Assembly: GCA_035578175.1 (NCBI GenBank)
Contig: JAQMRL010000002.1
Location: 77,481,645 to 77,545,644 of the forward strand
Length of the DNA: 64,000 nucleotides
Origin: Catonia carolina
Taxonomy: Eukaryota; Arthropoda; Insecta; Hemiptera; Achilidae
Reading direction: 5' to 3'
Part shown: positions 42,928-55,159 of the stretch, one piece after another
Layout: every line of letters starts with the position of its first letter
How positions within the stretch are numbered: the stretch's first letter is position 1
Translations under genes and position numbers: made by a program
Notes under the pieces: model-generated
What the model was told of the DNA's origin: nothing
Databases searched by the model: none
What the model saw: only the letters and a program-made list of their open reading frames with translations

Positions 42928-43100
42928 CCGGCCGCTTTGGCGAAGTTGGTAACGTGCTCGCCTCTAATCATGCTGTCTTGGGTTCGAATCCCATTCAGGC
43001 ACGGCATTTTTTCATACGTTACAAAAAATCATTTCATCATTCACCATCTGCATTAGCAGTAATTGCAGAACAGTCAGCTGTTAAACAAAAACAAAAAAAA
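42928..43100 (+). repeat. SINE-B, full length, perfect target duplication
   Basis: 173-bp tRNA-derived SINE. Head with A-box-like TTGGCGAAGTTGGTAACG and B box GGGTTCGAATCCC; body CATCTGCATTAGCAGTAATT; A-rich tail. AGTTTCCACTAG is duplicated exactly at 42916-42927 and 43101-43112. Related copies are at 46905-47070 and 24367-24425. Confidence 0.9.
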
Positions 43101-43112
43101 AGTTTCCACTAG

Positions 43113-44770
43113 AAAGGCCGGATTTAAATATCAAGCCTGCGTTACGTAAAAAAACCATTTCTCGAGCCAACATTAACCAGAATTAGTCAGTTTGTTGATT
43201 TGGTATTTGTTAAAATCCCGTGAACCGTACTGCTTTGCCTACATTTTCCAAACGTTAGGTTATTTTATATCCAAGATTCACTCAAGTAAAGGATTTCTCT
43301 ACCTTTCTCTCTATATTTTTTTTATATTTCTCAGATACTAATAACATCAGTTAAGATAAAATTCTTTTTTTATTTTGCATCATTAAAATAAAATAACTCA
43401 TGATTGTAATAAGGGTATGGTTTTTTGAGGTTAGGTTTTTTGTTTATTTCTATAGTTTTATTACTAATATTAGGTTATATTATACATTATTTGCAAGGGC
43501 AAGAGAAAATCGTGTGAATGTCTCACTCTAGATTTTTTTTATATAATTGTCAAAACCATTTTTTGGTAGAAAAAAAATTTCACTTTTGACAAAAAACAGT
43601 TTTATGACTTGTGAATTTTAACAGAAAGAAAGTGTAGCGTGAACTTGATCCATATTTTAAGTAGTGGACAAGGTCACATACAGGTTATACACCACATTTT
43701 TTTTAATTAAAAATAACAACTCCAGTAATACTAGGTGTATATTATTATTATAATTTTTAAACAGTATAAATAAATTTATAAAATATAAATACTGGCATAA
43801 TATAAATAGTTATTTGTTAATTAATATTCAATATCAGTTAATCTTCAATAGTTTTAAAAAATGTATAATAATCTACGAACAACAACGAGATTCAAATGAA
43901 GTACTACGTGATTCAAAAGTGCAACTAAACTATAATTAATTAAAAGTGAATTAAAAATCGAAATGAAGATAAACAATTAAAATAAATACATGAATAACTG
44001 AAATAATATATATAATATCTTTTAAAACAGTGATTTGAATTTTACGATCATTTTTTAAATATGAATACAAAATTTAAAATTTAATATGCCAACTTGAACC
44101 ATCGATTCGTGGAGCGGTAGGCTAGAAACACGCTTGATGTGAACATCATCTATGAAAGTGCTCCAATTAAATATTAAAATTAATCAGAAAAAACGGATGG
44201 AAATATAACAAAATATGTATCAGTAAGAAGATAAACACGTAAGCAACATTTACCATATAATTAACAAACATTAATATTCAATATATCGATCAAATTCATA
44301 TTTAAAATTCAAGATCACAAGGCTATTGATAGACGCCATTCTAATGAACAAACCTTCGCTTCAGTAATTCATAATTTTATTAAATTCAACCGGTAAATAA
44401 AAATAACGTTTCAAGTACATAATTAACTGATATTTTCTTAAATTTATTCAATTACTTAATTTATCCAGAAATTATCTAAATTATATTCCAAATTTAATTT
44501 GAAAGACCAGTATTACGATAAAATTATTAAAAATTCCGATTGTCATTTGTTTAAATTAAAATTTTTCATTGTTGTATAATTTAAGATTTATTAATAAAGA
44601 ACAATAAACAATTATAGTATTTAAAAACCCTGAGAGTATTTAAAATTAGTCATCATTTTGTAAAATCATTAATTATCAATTAATATTAAATTAAAAAGCT
44701 ATAAAATTTAAATCGTGTGTTATATTCATTTTATATTTATTTGCGTGTTGCTACAAAAGTAACGCATGCT
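43113..44770 (+). other. AT-rich region with R1 scrap
   Basis: 43385-43540 is the 3' end of R1 (GGTTAGGTTTTTTGTTTATT to GTGTGAATGTCTC). The rest (43545-44770) is extremely AT-rich without ORFs, repeats of the families named here, or mirrored sequence in the left arm. Confidence 0.5.
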
Positions 44771-45014
44771 TTTCAATTAAAAAGGTATCGTGTATGCCTA
44801 CTATTAAGAGATGTATGAGCCCATACAGGCCTCTGTTTGTTTACATTTGTATAAATTGTTTATAAGCATGGCCGGGCAGTATGAGAGAGTTTAAATTTCC
44901 AACAAAGGAATAGATTATACTATGATGATGATGCTTGGCAGTATTGTAGGTGTGTTAATTATGAAACGTAAAAACAATTTCTCTGTTTATATGTCATTAA
45001 TATCTTGTTTGTAG
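44771..45014 (+). promoter_or_regulatory. ZNF3 upstream flank with acceptor
   Basis: Diverged counterpart of ZNF1/ZNF2 upstream DNA: GGTATCGTGTATGCC, TGATGCTTGGCAGTATTGTAGG and TAAAAACAATT recur in the same order, but SINE-A is absent. Ends in ATCTTGTTTGTAG, an acceptor abutting the ATG. Confidence 0.5.
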
Positions 45015-46037
45015 ATGGCTGACGAAAACACAATTGACGAAGGAGACACTTCAACTGTAACCGTGTCACGAGTTTGCAACTCCTGTCAACGGGATATCGT
45101 GCATGGTGACAACATAAATGAAATCATCACCCAGTGTGCAGCATGTCATACAAAATTACGTGACCAAAGGAAAGAATTATGGATAGGAAGAATGACAGAT
45201 ATTTACAAAACATGCCCGATTTGTCTTAACGTTTACTACAATAATCTGACATATGAGAAACATGACTGTACTTTGGAAGGTGTGTTTGTGTGTGACGGGT
45301 GTTCTAGGATATACCTTAACAAGGAGAGTATAGCTAACCATGTACTAAAATGTAAACAATTAATCTCTAAAGTGAATAATTCTGAAAGTAAAACTAACGA
45401 GGTTAAAGAATCAATTTCTGATGTGAATTTACAGAATTGTGAGGGTACTTGTGGGTCGAATGAAAATAGTAATGACCAAATTATGCCCAAATCGGGTAGT
45501 AGTATGATTGCTCTGCCAAAATTACCCAAAACGGGTAAACAGTTTAGTTGTAATATTTGTGGAAAGTGTTTTAGTTATAAGCAAGTTTTAACTCGTCATT
45601 TACGTGTACATACTGGAGAGAGACCGTACCAGTGCAAGTATTGCAATAAAAAGTTTACAGATTCTACTACTTTAAAACAGCACTTGCGTACACATACAGG
45701 GGAGAAACCTTATAAATGCAAGTATTGCAATAAAAAGTTTACACGTTCTTCCATTTTAAATGATCACTTGCGTACACATACAGGGGAAAAACCTTATAAA
45801 TGCAAGTATTGCATAAAAAAGTTTACAAATTCTTCTCATTTACATGTACACTTACGTACACATACAGGGGAAAAACCTTTTCTTTGCAAGTATTGCAATA
45901 AAAAGTTTACTAGTTCTTCTCATTTAAAGTATCACGTACGTACACATACAGGGGAGAAACCTTATCAATGCAAGTGTTGCAATAAAAAGTTTACACAGTC
46001 TTCTCATTTATGTAGACATTTGCGTACACATAGATAA
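45015..46037 (+). CDS. C2H2 zinc-finger protein ZNF3 (340 aa, 6 tandem fingers)
   Basis: Third paralogue, probably a nuclear DNA-binding protein. The N-terminal zinc motifs match ZNF1 (CNSC, CAAC, CPIC...HDC, C2HC finger CDGC...H..VLKC), and residues 38-85 are much closer to ZNF1 than to ZNF2. The 84-bp finger unit occurs six times, one fewer than in the paralogues, which explains the 27-28 residue difference. Finger helix tips include YKQVLTR, DSTTLKQ (unique), RSSILND, NSSHLHV, SSSHLKY and QSSHLCR. One finger has CKYCIKKF in place of CKYCNKKF. The neighbouring pair NSSHLHV-SSSHL is shared with ZNF2, suggesting exchange between loci. The ATG follows TTTGTAG. DNA target unknown. Confidence 0.93.
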   Translation: MADENTIDEGDTSTVTVSRVCNSCQRDIVHGDNINEIITQCAACHTKLRDQRKELWIGRMTDIYKTCPICLNVYYNNLTYEKHDCTLEGVFVCDGCSRIYLNKESIANHVLKCKQLISKVNNSESKTNEVKESISDVNLQNCEGTCGSNENSNDQIMPKSGSSMIALPKLPKTGKQFSCNICGKCFSYKQVLTRHLRVHTGERPYQCKYCNKKFTDSTTLKQHLRTHTGEKPYKCKYCNKKFTRSSILNDHLRTHTGEKPYKCKYCIKKFTNSSHLHVHLRTHTGEKPFLCKYCNKKFTSSSHLKYHVRTHTGEKPYQCKCCNKKFTQSSHLCRHLRTHR

Positions 46038-47736
46038 AACTAACTTAACAAATGAAATATCTCATTAAAATGTTTTGTGTAATTTGTCAATATTATTGTT
46101 ATAATAATGTAAATTTCATTTACCTATCATTGATGCTGTATACATATTTCTAATTTCTATAATTTTAATTCCTCCAACTTTCTTGTTTTACATTCACGCC
46201 ATGTGAGTATATAAAATATTAAAGATTGAATATAATTCTGTTGAAATCTTTTTAAGAGACGTATCTTGTGTCATTTGTATAAATATCGTAAAGTAAGTTG
46301 ATAAAATGAAATAAATAAAGAACGCAAAATTGAAATTAAATGATCGTCAAGAAATTTGAAAAGAAATAGGCAAAATTATTATGTTACAAAAAAATTAATA
46401 ATTTGATTTAAATTTATTGATGACACTGCTATAACTCTAAATATATTCTAAATTAATTAATGTCATGTAATTATCAGTACAGTATAATACCGATTATCCG
46501 TGGTAATTGGGGGTATAACTATACCGGAAAACACGGATAATACAACCCAATTCGGTCGAGACCACTTACGTCATAAACAAAACCATCAGTTACGCGTATG
46601 TTTTATTCTACTGATTAATACATGTTAATACTATCGGATATCGGAAATAAATAAACAAATTGTATTGAAATAAAAATATTTACTACATAAATTTATATAA
46701 GTCTTACCTTAAACTACGTACCAAAAAAAATCACAAAACATTTGTTATTTTACTTTGTTTCATTTTATGCCGCAATATTTTTTCTTTTATTTTTCTTATA
46801 TAACCACGAATATGCAAAATGTCCACGTAATCTGTGTCATCCTGATTTTCCATGAAAGTTAGTAATGTTTCGGCACCGGTTAAAGCTTCTTTGCAACTTT
46901 TTTAGGAGCTGGTAACGTGCTCGCCTTTCATCACGCGGTCTTGGGTTCGAATCCCACTCGAGCATGGCATTTTTTCATAAGTTACAAAAAATTCATATCA
47001 TCCTTCACCGTCTGCATTAGCAGCAATTTGCAAAACAGTCGGACGTTAAACCAAAAAAAAAAAAAATTTCTAGTGATCGCACGGTTAATCCAAACCCCGG
47101 TTAAACGATCCACGGAAAATTGGTACTCTACTGTAATTATAATCATGTAGTTATAATATTAAATTGAATTATTGTTCTAAGTGTACCTATGAGCTCAATT
47201 ATTCAATTATTAAAAATAGTTACGATTTTTATAAGTTTATTGGAGTCTTACCTGCTGCCTGACCTTCCATTGACTGGGATCGAATTTGGGGGGGAGGCTT
47301 GTCCATTGTTCCAATTGGTTTTATAGATGTTCCTAAGCTTATTCAAATATTTTCTTCATATTTTTTAAAATATCAGTCATTTTAATTAGTTCCACAATTA
47401 ATTGGATTTTTGTTGTTTTACTTGTTTGTGTCTTCTTTACTTATTTTCTTATTTTTTAAATTTATTTAATCAAGTTATACTTTCTCTTGTTTTCCTTGAT
47501 TAAATTTAAATTATTTGGCTTGTGGAATTCATTTTTTTTAATATTTAATTTTCTTTTCATAAATTACTGTTTATTCTATGTACTTTTAAAATTGAAATTA
47601 TTTAATTTTGATTATTTTTTAAAATTATTTCTTGAATTAAAAACAATTTGTTACTTAAATTGAATCATCTATCAACGATGTAATAGAACATAGACTGCTA
47701 TTCTACAATATGATGGTTGTAATTTGATATAAAGTA
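46038..47736 (+). other. ZNF3 3' flank interrupted by ~1.4-kb insertion
   Basis: 46038-46285 and 47705-47736 together equal the ZNF1 3' flank. About 1.4 kb has been inserted between them, possibly flanked by AATAT. The insert carries the P-type MITE (46480-47133) and unassigned AT-rich sequence (47134-47700), without a recognisable gene. Confidence 0.6.
46480..47133. mobile_element. Tigger/pogo-type MITE with SINE-B inside
   Basis: 654 bp between TA pairs. Ends CAGTATAATACCGATTATCC and CAGTAGAGTACCAATTTTCC (read inward), then CGTGG in both. Contains a SINE-B copy at 46905-47070 (B box GGGTTCGAATCCC, GTCGGACGTTAAACC and poly-A) whose 5' end is diverged. Frame 46917-47150 is not a gene. Confidence 0.75.
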
Positions 47737-48785
47737 CAGAAAATCCTCACTTATCAGACCTATACGGAACAGACTTTTGGTCGGGTAATTGAGAAATCTG
47801 ATAATCGTTGGTTTTCATTCCCGAAATGTTTTTTTTGTTTTTGGGCTACAAATTTTATTTGAGTGTGTGTTGGTATACTGATCGTACTCAAATTCTAAAT
47901 TTTAATTATGATTGTCTTTTTTCCCGGATTCGTTTTATATATCTCCAACTTCTTATTCCATTCTCATTCATTATAGACTTGGTTGATACCACAGATTCTA
48001 ACATTTCAAATATTTTAATTTTATCACCAATATTAAGTACAACACGTTTACGTTTCATACTGACTGACGCCATTTTGTAAGAAACACGCACAAATGATTA
48101 TTAAATCGCAGTCGCCAGTAATGATAAAACGTAGTGGTGTAAAGTAAATTAACTGGCAAGTTGAATGAGGACGTGTGCACGTATCTCGACGATACAGTTC
48201 TAGACTAAAGATAGGTGATTGAGCTAACAATAAGGGTTTAGTGCGTTGGGAGGGAGCGTACAATTTGTGGGAGGGGATAACCGGTCTGGTATCCCCACTA
48301 CAGTTAAAGGTAGCATTGTGTACTGGGGTTGTGCGTTATTTAACTTTGTAAAACCATTTTATAAACAAAGTGGTGTGAACGCATGCGCATACTTGACTAC
48401 TTGGACCCTGCATACCCCTCCCCCCTCCCACCTACAGTTAGATGTACACTCAGAGTTGTTGATAATTGACAACACCCGTTGTATTTTGTAGCCATGCTGT
48501 TTGTTCCATTGTTGATTAGATACACTGCGCTATTGCAGTACGTACAAGACTATACTAATGCAGACGCACGTCTTGCTCACCACTCTCCTTACCATAATTC
48601 ATATCTAGAGTACTTCCGTTTATTATTTAATTTTCTAAAACATCGATTGTATTATGGGATGAAATATTATTTTGTAGCAGTGTAGCCTTCCTTCTTAAAA
48701 CGGTTTGTGCCTTTTGTTAGCAATGTTTAGGTTCCTTTAAAATCTAGTCGCGTAATCTGAGATGCAGAAAACCCAGGGTTTACTG
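47737..48785 (-). mobile_element. Tigger/pogo-like element copy 3
   Basis: 1049 bp, TA-flanked, uninterrupted counterpart of 15550-18279. Left tip CAGAAAATCC, right tip CAGTAAACCC. Carries the same HTH remnant at 47906-48091 (-): MASVSMKRKRVVLNIGDKIK and on to SIMNENGIR, with the downstream part frame-shifted. Confidence 0.82.
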
Positions 48786-49945
48786 TAGTCACATTTCAGT
48801 GCTTTTTGTTGTTCATTGTAATTCGAATGAAAATTACGTCTAGTCTTACCAATATCTCATTTATATAAATCCTCATGCAATTTTATAAATATTTTTGTTC
48901 CATTTACTTTTCTGTTTTTATAGTTGAGTTCATAAATTGTTCTTATCAGATGTTTTGAAATGTTAATAAATTGTATGGTTTTTCTTCTGTATGATTAATT
49001 TTTTCTAGAAGGTGTTTTTAAATGTAATTCATTTCTAATTTTAATTGTGTAGTACGTATTGTGTATTTTAATTGTGTTGACTTAATGAACTTATATTTTA
49101 TTACCTTCTATGCTACTTTTTTTAAATTTATTTTACAATGCTAAAGTAACGTTATAAAGTTATAATTAGTTTTCAAATGAAACAGTTTTCGAATGAAAGT
49201 TGTTCTTAATTTAATTTGGTTTTATTGTATCTATTTTTTATTACATAACATTTGTTATTTTTTGTTTATTTTTTTAATAGTTTCTGATATTGTAAATAAT
49301 TCAGTGGTGTGTATAAAATACTCTAATAAGCTCTCAGTTTATGGAATACGGGTGGTTAGACAGATTTTATTGGTGGTAGTCATGCGTAATATACTTTTAT
49401 CAAAAACATTTATCATCCTGTTTAATTAATAAAATAAAACTTAATTTATTGATTTTTTTCAATTGGTATTGAATTAATTAGTTTACTTTTAAATTGATGG
49501 ATCTAATGAATTGATAATTTGTATGATTTAATTTTCATGTGTGCTACATTTTGTTAATTTATCTTTTGTAATTCTTAAGGGGTTTTATTTTGTATATTTC
49601 TGTAGATATCTATTACACCAAAAGACATCATTGTTTGTTTTCATTAGCTTTAATCTTTTGTATTTTTTTTATTATTTGTAGTGTGTTTTTAATGCTGTAT
49701 TCTTTTAGATGAGAATACAAAAATGTAGATGCTTTAGGAGCATTCATGTAATCAATAAGGGATGTTATAGGTGGTATACCAGTTTTGTGTTTTATTAAAC
49801 GTACATCACTGTTTGGTTTTTGTGGGGCATTAAGTTCAGGAGCTTGAGGATTGTTTATTACAGGTACATTAACGTTATCCAATTTATAAATGATAGCATC
49901 ATGTTTCCTGTTTAACTTTCTCTCGTATACAATTGTGTGTTGTTG
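48786..49945 (-). pseudogene. Penelope-like retroelement remnant c
   Basis: Minus-strand partner of remnant b. The RT segment at 49628-49882 reads VPVINNPQAPELNAPQKPN, TGIPPITSLIDYMNAPKAS and then YSIKNTLQIIKKIQKIKANE, continuing further in frame than other copies. The spacing to motif A fits a PLE reverse transcriptase. The GIY-YIG end lies near 48800-48880. It is longer than b because of AT-rich additions around 49050-49560. Inactive. Confidence 0.68.
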
Positions 49946-50287
49946 CGTGTAACATAAACTAATATAATTTTGAAATTACCTTTTAATAGTTTGCTAACAT
50001 TAATTCAATATATGGTAATAAATGAATGAAACAAAATGAAAAATATTCTATAACAAAAAATGAATTTAACAATTTTGAAACTTTTATAAAGTTATTTGAT
50101 CAATATTTTTGTAAGTATTTATTGCTGGCATATATTTTTAAATTCTAATGAAATTATAGTTAACTTAAGTTTAAGAGTTTGCCATTGTGACGAGGGGTAA
50201 AGGGATAAAGCATCAGTGCACATGCGCGACTGCTTTAATTTCAGTACAACAAACCCAACAACTTATATTATACCCAGAGCATATATA
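49946..50287 (+). other. Unassigned sequence and start of duplicated segment
   Basis: 49946-50160 is AT-rich with nothing recognisable. 50160-50287 repeats 38775-38890 (AAAGCATCAGTGC, CTATACCCAGAGC-like). Confidence 0.45.
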
Positions 50288-51299
50288 CAGGGTGATTCAT
50301 GAAGTTCTCCCCCCACTTCTACAGCACATTGTACTAGTAAAAATAATGAAAAAATGTTATATAAACATAGGTCCGAAAACGCTTCGTTAGCGAGTTACAG
50401 CTAGCGAAAGTTTCGCCTGGATTTCAGTTCACCAGGTGAAATGAGGTCTTCCTGGAATTGTGGTAAGGTAGATAAAGGGGCGAATTCAATCATTTCTTAT
50501 GGTTTTTGATCTGATAAATTGAATAAAACAGGTCCCAGAACTGTAAGTTAAATAGTTTTTGAGAAAACCAGTGTCAAATGCAAAAAAATGGAGTGAAAAT
50601 CACATTTTTTCATCTTTGGGCAAGGATAACTTTGTTATTTCACCAAGAAACAGTTAAAAATTTTCAATAAAAAATGTAGAAAATTTTATTCTGAACAAAC
50701 CGGTGTAAATAAAGTACAAAGAAAGCGAATAGTTTTTGAGAAAACCAGTGTCAAATGCAAAAAAATGGAGTGAAAAAAACACATTTTTTCATTTTAGTTT
50801 TTCCGGTTAATTTTACTTTGTACTCTTATGAATAAAAACTCATTTAATCAAACATCTATTCGCTTTCTGTGTACTTTATTTACAGCGGTTTGTTCAGAAT
50901 AAAATTTTCTACATTTTTTATTGAAAAATTTTAACTGTTTCTTGGTGAAATAACACAGTTATCCTTGCCCAAAGATGAAAAAATGTGATTTTCACTCCAT
51001 TTTTTGCATTTGACACTGGTTTTCTTAAAAACTATTTAACTTACAGATCTGGGACCTGTTTTATTCAATTTATCAGATCAAAAACCATAAGAAATGATTG
51101 AATTCGCCCCTTAATCTACCTTACCACAATTCCAGGAAGACCTCATTTCACCTGGTGAACTGAAATCCAGGCGAAACTTTCGCTAGCTGTAACTCGCTAA
51201 CGAAGCGTTTTCGGACCTATGTTTATATAACATGTTTTCATTATTTTTACTAGTACAATGTGCTGTAGAAGTGGGGGGAGAACTTCATGAATCACCCTG
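50288..51299. mobile_element. Foldback element F1, copy 1
   Basis: 1012 bp, TA on both sides. Almost perfect inverted arms of ~460 bp start CAGGGTGATTCATGAAGTTC. The arms contain CGTTAGCGAGTTACAGCTAG. It splits a segment that is continuous at 38880-38900. Copy 2 is at 58360-59212. Non-coding; frames 50187-50390 and 51197-51418 are mirror shadows. Confidence 0.87.
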
Positions 51300-52589
51300 T
51301 ATAGTATTTCAAGAAACCTTGTTTTTGTAGGTTGACTGTACAAATATAACTGATTGTTACTAAAAACAGGAATGTTAGTTTCACGAAACATGGGCAGACT
51401 ATTCACAGTACTAAACAAAATCTAATATGCAGTGTAATTAAATGCTATGAAGTTGAAGCTAAACAAAAATGCCTTTCCCTACCTCTTCACAGAAGCCATT
51501 AGCGGGTTGCTAACTACTTTTATATTTCTTTTTCCACAATTCGAAAATTAAAGATGTGAAGAAGCTATTCTTCAACAGTTTGGTTGATACCTGGTAGATG
51601 AAGACGCTGGTGACAGCGATAGTAAAGAAGGCGATTCATTCATAGCAAATTTTGTTGCAATGGCATAAGGTAGCTGGTAATTACAGTAAATCAAACATTT
51701 CTTGTCATGTAATTAAGCTATAGGGATTATTACATGTCACGTTTACTTCTTATAAGGTTTATGAAGAAAACATTTTCTCAGAATAAACCACAGCTTAGTT
51801 TGTGAAACTGGACGTTAGTGAAATGTACAAGTAGTGTCTTGCTGTTGAGTTTGGCAGCACAGTCAAATTTGCGAAAGGCAATCTCATGACTTCAGTTTCT
51901 ATACTAAGGAAATTTGATTAATAAATTGTTTGAAACGTTTCTTTGAAAATAAAAAATGAATTTATAATTTGTAGTCAGCTCAATATTATAAAATTTAAAT
52001 TAACATAGTTATTTAATTTTCTTTTTTGTAGTCCGCCATACGTCTGTGTTTTTTCTCTTCCATCCAAGAATGGGGCCTAGAATCATTGTTGTATCTTGTT
52101 TTATGAGTTTTAATATTATTTTAATTTCCTTCTTTGTAATTACATCGTATTTATAAAGTCAATATTATTTGCATGCTGTTCTTAGATTATTGTAATGTAC
52201 TTTTAATTACTTGTAAATATTTATTCAGAATTGTAACTTCTTTAATTTTGTAACCACATATTTGATTTAACCTTAATATTATAGCCTCTGGTAAAATTAT
52301 TTGAATTTAGATTTTCTTTTAAACTTTTTCATTTATATTATTTATCTTGATTAGAAATATCATGAAATTCAAAAATAAATCTTTATAATTCATCCTGCAG
52401 TTTTAAATTATTTCTATTTTATATGATGAATTTATATAATAATTTCACTAACCTTCTTTTTAAACTGCATCACTTTTATTTTTATTTTTACTTACACGCG
52501 TTTCGGTGGATCCACCATTATCAGAGTAAATAAAGGAATTAAAACTAAAAAACTTTTATCTCACTTATTTGAAATCTGTAGAACATGAT
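51300..52589 (+). other. Continuation of duplicated segment, then AT-rich DNA
   Basis: 51300-51890 repeats 38900-39350 and 39950-40035 (including GTTGAAGCTAAACAAAAATGCC). 51890-52589 has no gene. It contains a hammerhead-like motif at 52492-52526 on the minus strand (CTGATAAT, GGTGGATCCACC, GAAACGCG). Confidence 0.5.
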
Positions 52590-53010
52590 ACATCTTTAGT
52601 AATTTTTTTGTATAACGCTTAGTTTGTGGTAATCAGCAATTTTCTGATTTTTTCACACAAAGTGTGAAAAATCAATTTTTTAAAGATTTCGGCCTTAGAA
52701 TGCATTTTACAACAAAAGTGTATATAGTCAAATTTATAGGAAATTAAAACATCTACTACTTTTGTTTAGAGCATTTTTCTCTACAGAGCCTAGTTTAGCG
52801 TGAAAGAGTGATTTTCCGTATTTTTAAGCCAAACTAAGGTTGATTTTTATTTTGCGTCTTTCACACATGATTAAAATTAGGTTATATTTATTGAGGTTAA
52901 TTTTTTTTTGTTTATTTCTAATGTTTGATTACAAATATTAGGTTATATTGGTCATTATTTGCATTGGCAAGAGAAAGTTGTGGGAGTGTTTAACACCAGA
53001 TTTTTTTTGA
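52590..53010 (+). repeat. R1 3' fragment (mirror of 14461-14822)
   Basis: Plus-strand R1 3' part from AACGCTTAGTTTGTGGTAA to GGCAAGAGAAAGTTGTGGGA. Confidence 0.8.
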
Positions 53011-53428
53011 TTTGAAAATTATCATTAGTTTTGCATTTTAAAAGCAACTCTTTTGTGAGTTGTTCATGTGTGAGGTTAGTATGGTTCCTTTGATCTTGAA
53101 ATTATTAATTAATTCAGTTGTTTGGATATTCGAGTAGTTGAAATCAGAATTAAAATGTGGGCGTACTATTATTTATATATTTTACGTGTTCTGTTTGTGG
53201 GAATTGTAGTTTTCAGGTTAAACTTGTAACAATTTTATGTAGTTTTAAATATTAGTCGTTTTAAAAAAGCATTTTTAATTTTAATCTATAATAATTTAAT
53301 TATTCAGTAATTGTAAACAAAGATTAATTTTTTAAGGAATGTAATGTTTCAGGAAAAATGTCATTGTATTGTAAAAATTCATTTAATTTTTCTCTATTAA
53401 GTGACTTTGATGGTGTTGATTTTATATA
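53011..53428 (+). other. AT-rich flank of block C'
   Basis: Mirror of 14042-14460. No gene. Confidence 0.4.
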
Positions 53429-53975
53429 CAGTATAATCTCAGTAGTCCGACACTTCCAGTAATCCGCCCCTTAAAATATTAAGCCTAAAACGGTGAAACC
53501 TCACCCAGGACAGATTTTGGTAAAAGATTTAAATTAAATTAGGGAAATCAACTCTGACCTAATTAGGGCGGGTTTAATATATCATGTTTGTTTAGGATTT
53601 CATTAAAGAAATTAATAAGCAAACCTTAATTATTGTTAAATGGAATAATTCTTGGCCTTTTATCCAAAACCTAGAACTGGGTCATACTCTGTACTTCATG
53701 CTGAATTGACAACGAAATGTAATTCTCAGAACACGAGCACCCCCACACCGCACTAGGTGATGTCAATAGCCAATAATTATGTTCAGTACAATGACTACAG
53801 AAGTACTCAACAAACATTTTTTAATTACCCAGTTAATTTAATTTAAAATCACATAGAAATCAATGCATATTCATTTTTTGTTTAAATTTATAATTTACAG
53901 TTCCATAATTCCAAGACATCTAGTAATCCGGCACCCTCTCGGTCCCGAACAGACCGTATTACTGAGATTTTACTG
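53429..53975. mobile_element. Pogo/Tigger-type MITE (P), copy 2
   Basis: 547 bp, TA-flanked. Ends CAGTATAATCTCAGTAGTCC and CAGTAAAATCTCAGTAATAC (inward). Mirror of 13518-14041. Confidence 0.82.
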
Positions 53976-54688
53976 TATTTTCAAAAGTACGACTAGTCAT
54001 AGAAAAAAAAACAATTCATGACTAACCATGTAACTTATATATATCTTTTATGAATTATATTACACAAGTTTTGGAAACTGTAATAACTTAAATTTGTACT
54101 TTATTGTTTTAATAAAATTTTACTGTGTACCTATAGATTCTGTATAATATAGTCTGTTTTCCCATTCATCTTAGTATAATTTTTTACGTGCATGGTAAGT
54201 TGAGATTGTGTTAGTAAGAGTCCCTTTAAACCTTTTATTGTGAGTTAATCAATGCACCATACAGAATGCACCGTATGTCTCTCTTTTCAACAGATCTAAA
54301 TGGATATGTTACTGTCCTCCTCCACATCATACAATGAATGTTTGATGCATTTGGATAGTGATGGGAAAAAAAACTATTTTTTTATAACATGTTACTAAAT
54401 ATAACAGGGTTTTATAATCTGTTATTAAAATAACACTGTTCGTCCAGGGTATAATACAATGTAGTAATAACTAATACAACACTTGCGGTGTATAAAGCGG
54501 TAAACGGAATGTAACTAATGACTTTCAGCACCGTCGTTAATTACTAATTGGATAGTTAAGTCCGAATCCATATTCGGCGTCATGGAATGAACATATATCG
54601 GTGAGGTTTTTGATAGGAACACAATAAATGGAAAGGAAGCACAGTAAATGAACTAACAAGTGAGAATATAGCATTGAAATGTACTTAC

Positions 54689-54856
54689 TTTAATGATAAC
54701 AGCACACATACATCAGAAAGTTTATATGTAGCAATGCGGTCATCGGCGTCAACACGTGGTGAAGTCAGGTTTGCGGAGAACGGCTCATAATGTGAAGAAA
54801 ACAGCTTGAATGCATCGGCAACTTGATTGATCACAACACATAATGTACATACAACA
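54689..54856 (-). other. Candidate coding exon, mirror copy
   Basis: Counterpart of 12658-12825 on the minus strand: same 168-bp length, same acceptor-like CTAG and GTAAGT donor, frame open throughout (SSHYEPFSANLTSPR, DADDRIATYKLSDVCVLLSL). The flanking 53976-54688 and 54857-55160 mirror block C. Frames 54863-55090 (-) and 54882-55145 (+) overlap the GC-richer segment and are not supported. Confidence 0.4.
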
Positions 54857-55159
54857 CTAGAATTACCACAAGTTAGTCATATTGCGGGAAACAACTTGGA
54901 TTGATGCGGATAACAACACAGGTTTAACACAGCCAGGCAGCCATCGCAAGCGGCTTACCACAAGTGGCAAGCAACAGGACGGAAGGAAGATTAGCGACAT
55001 AACAGGATGGAGGTTGAACAAAGAGCAATGCAGCGACGACAGCAGGCGCGGGAAACGAAGGCGGAGTAATTCAAATTTGAACGTATGCAAAACTGAACAT
55101 GCGGAAAAGAAGCGAACTAAATGTTATTCACTAACAGGTAGGTAAATTTTCAGTGAATA

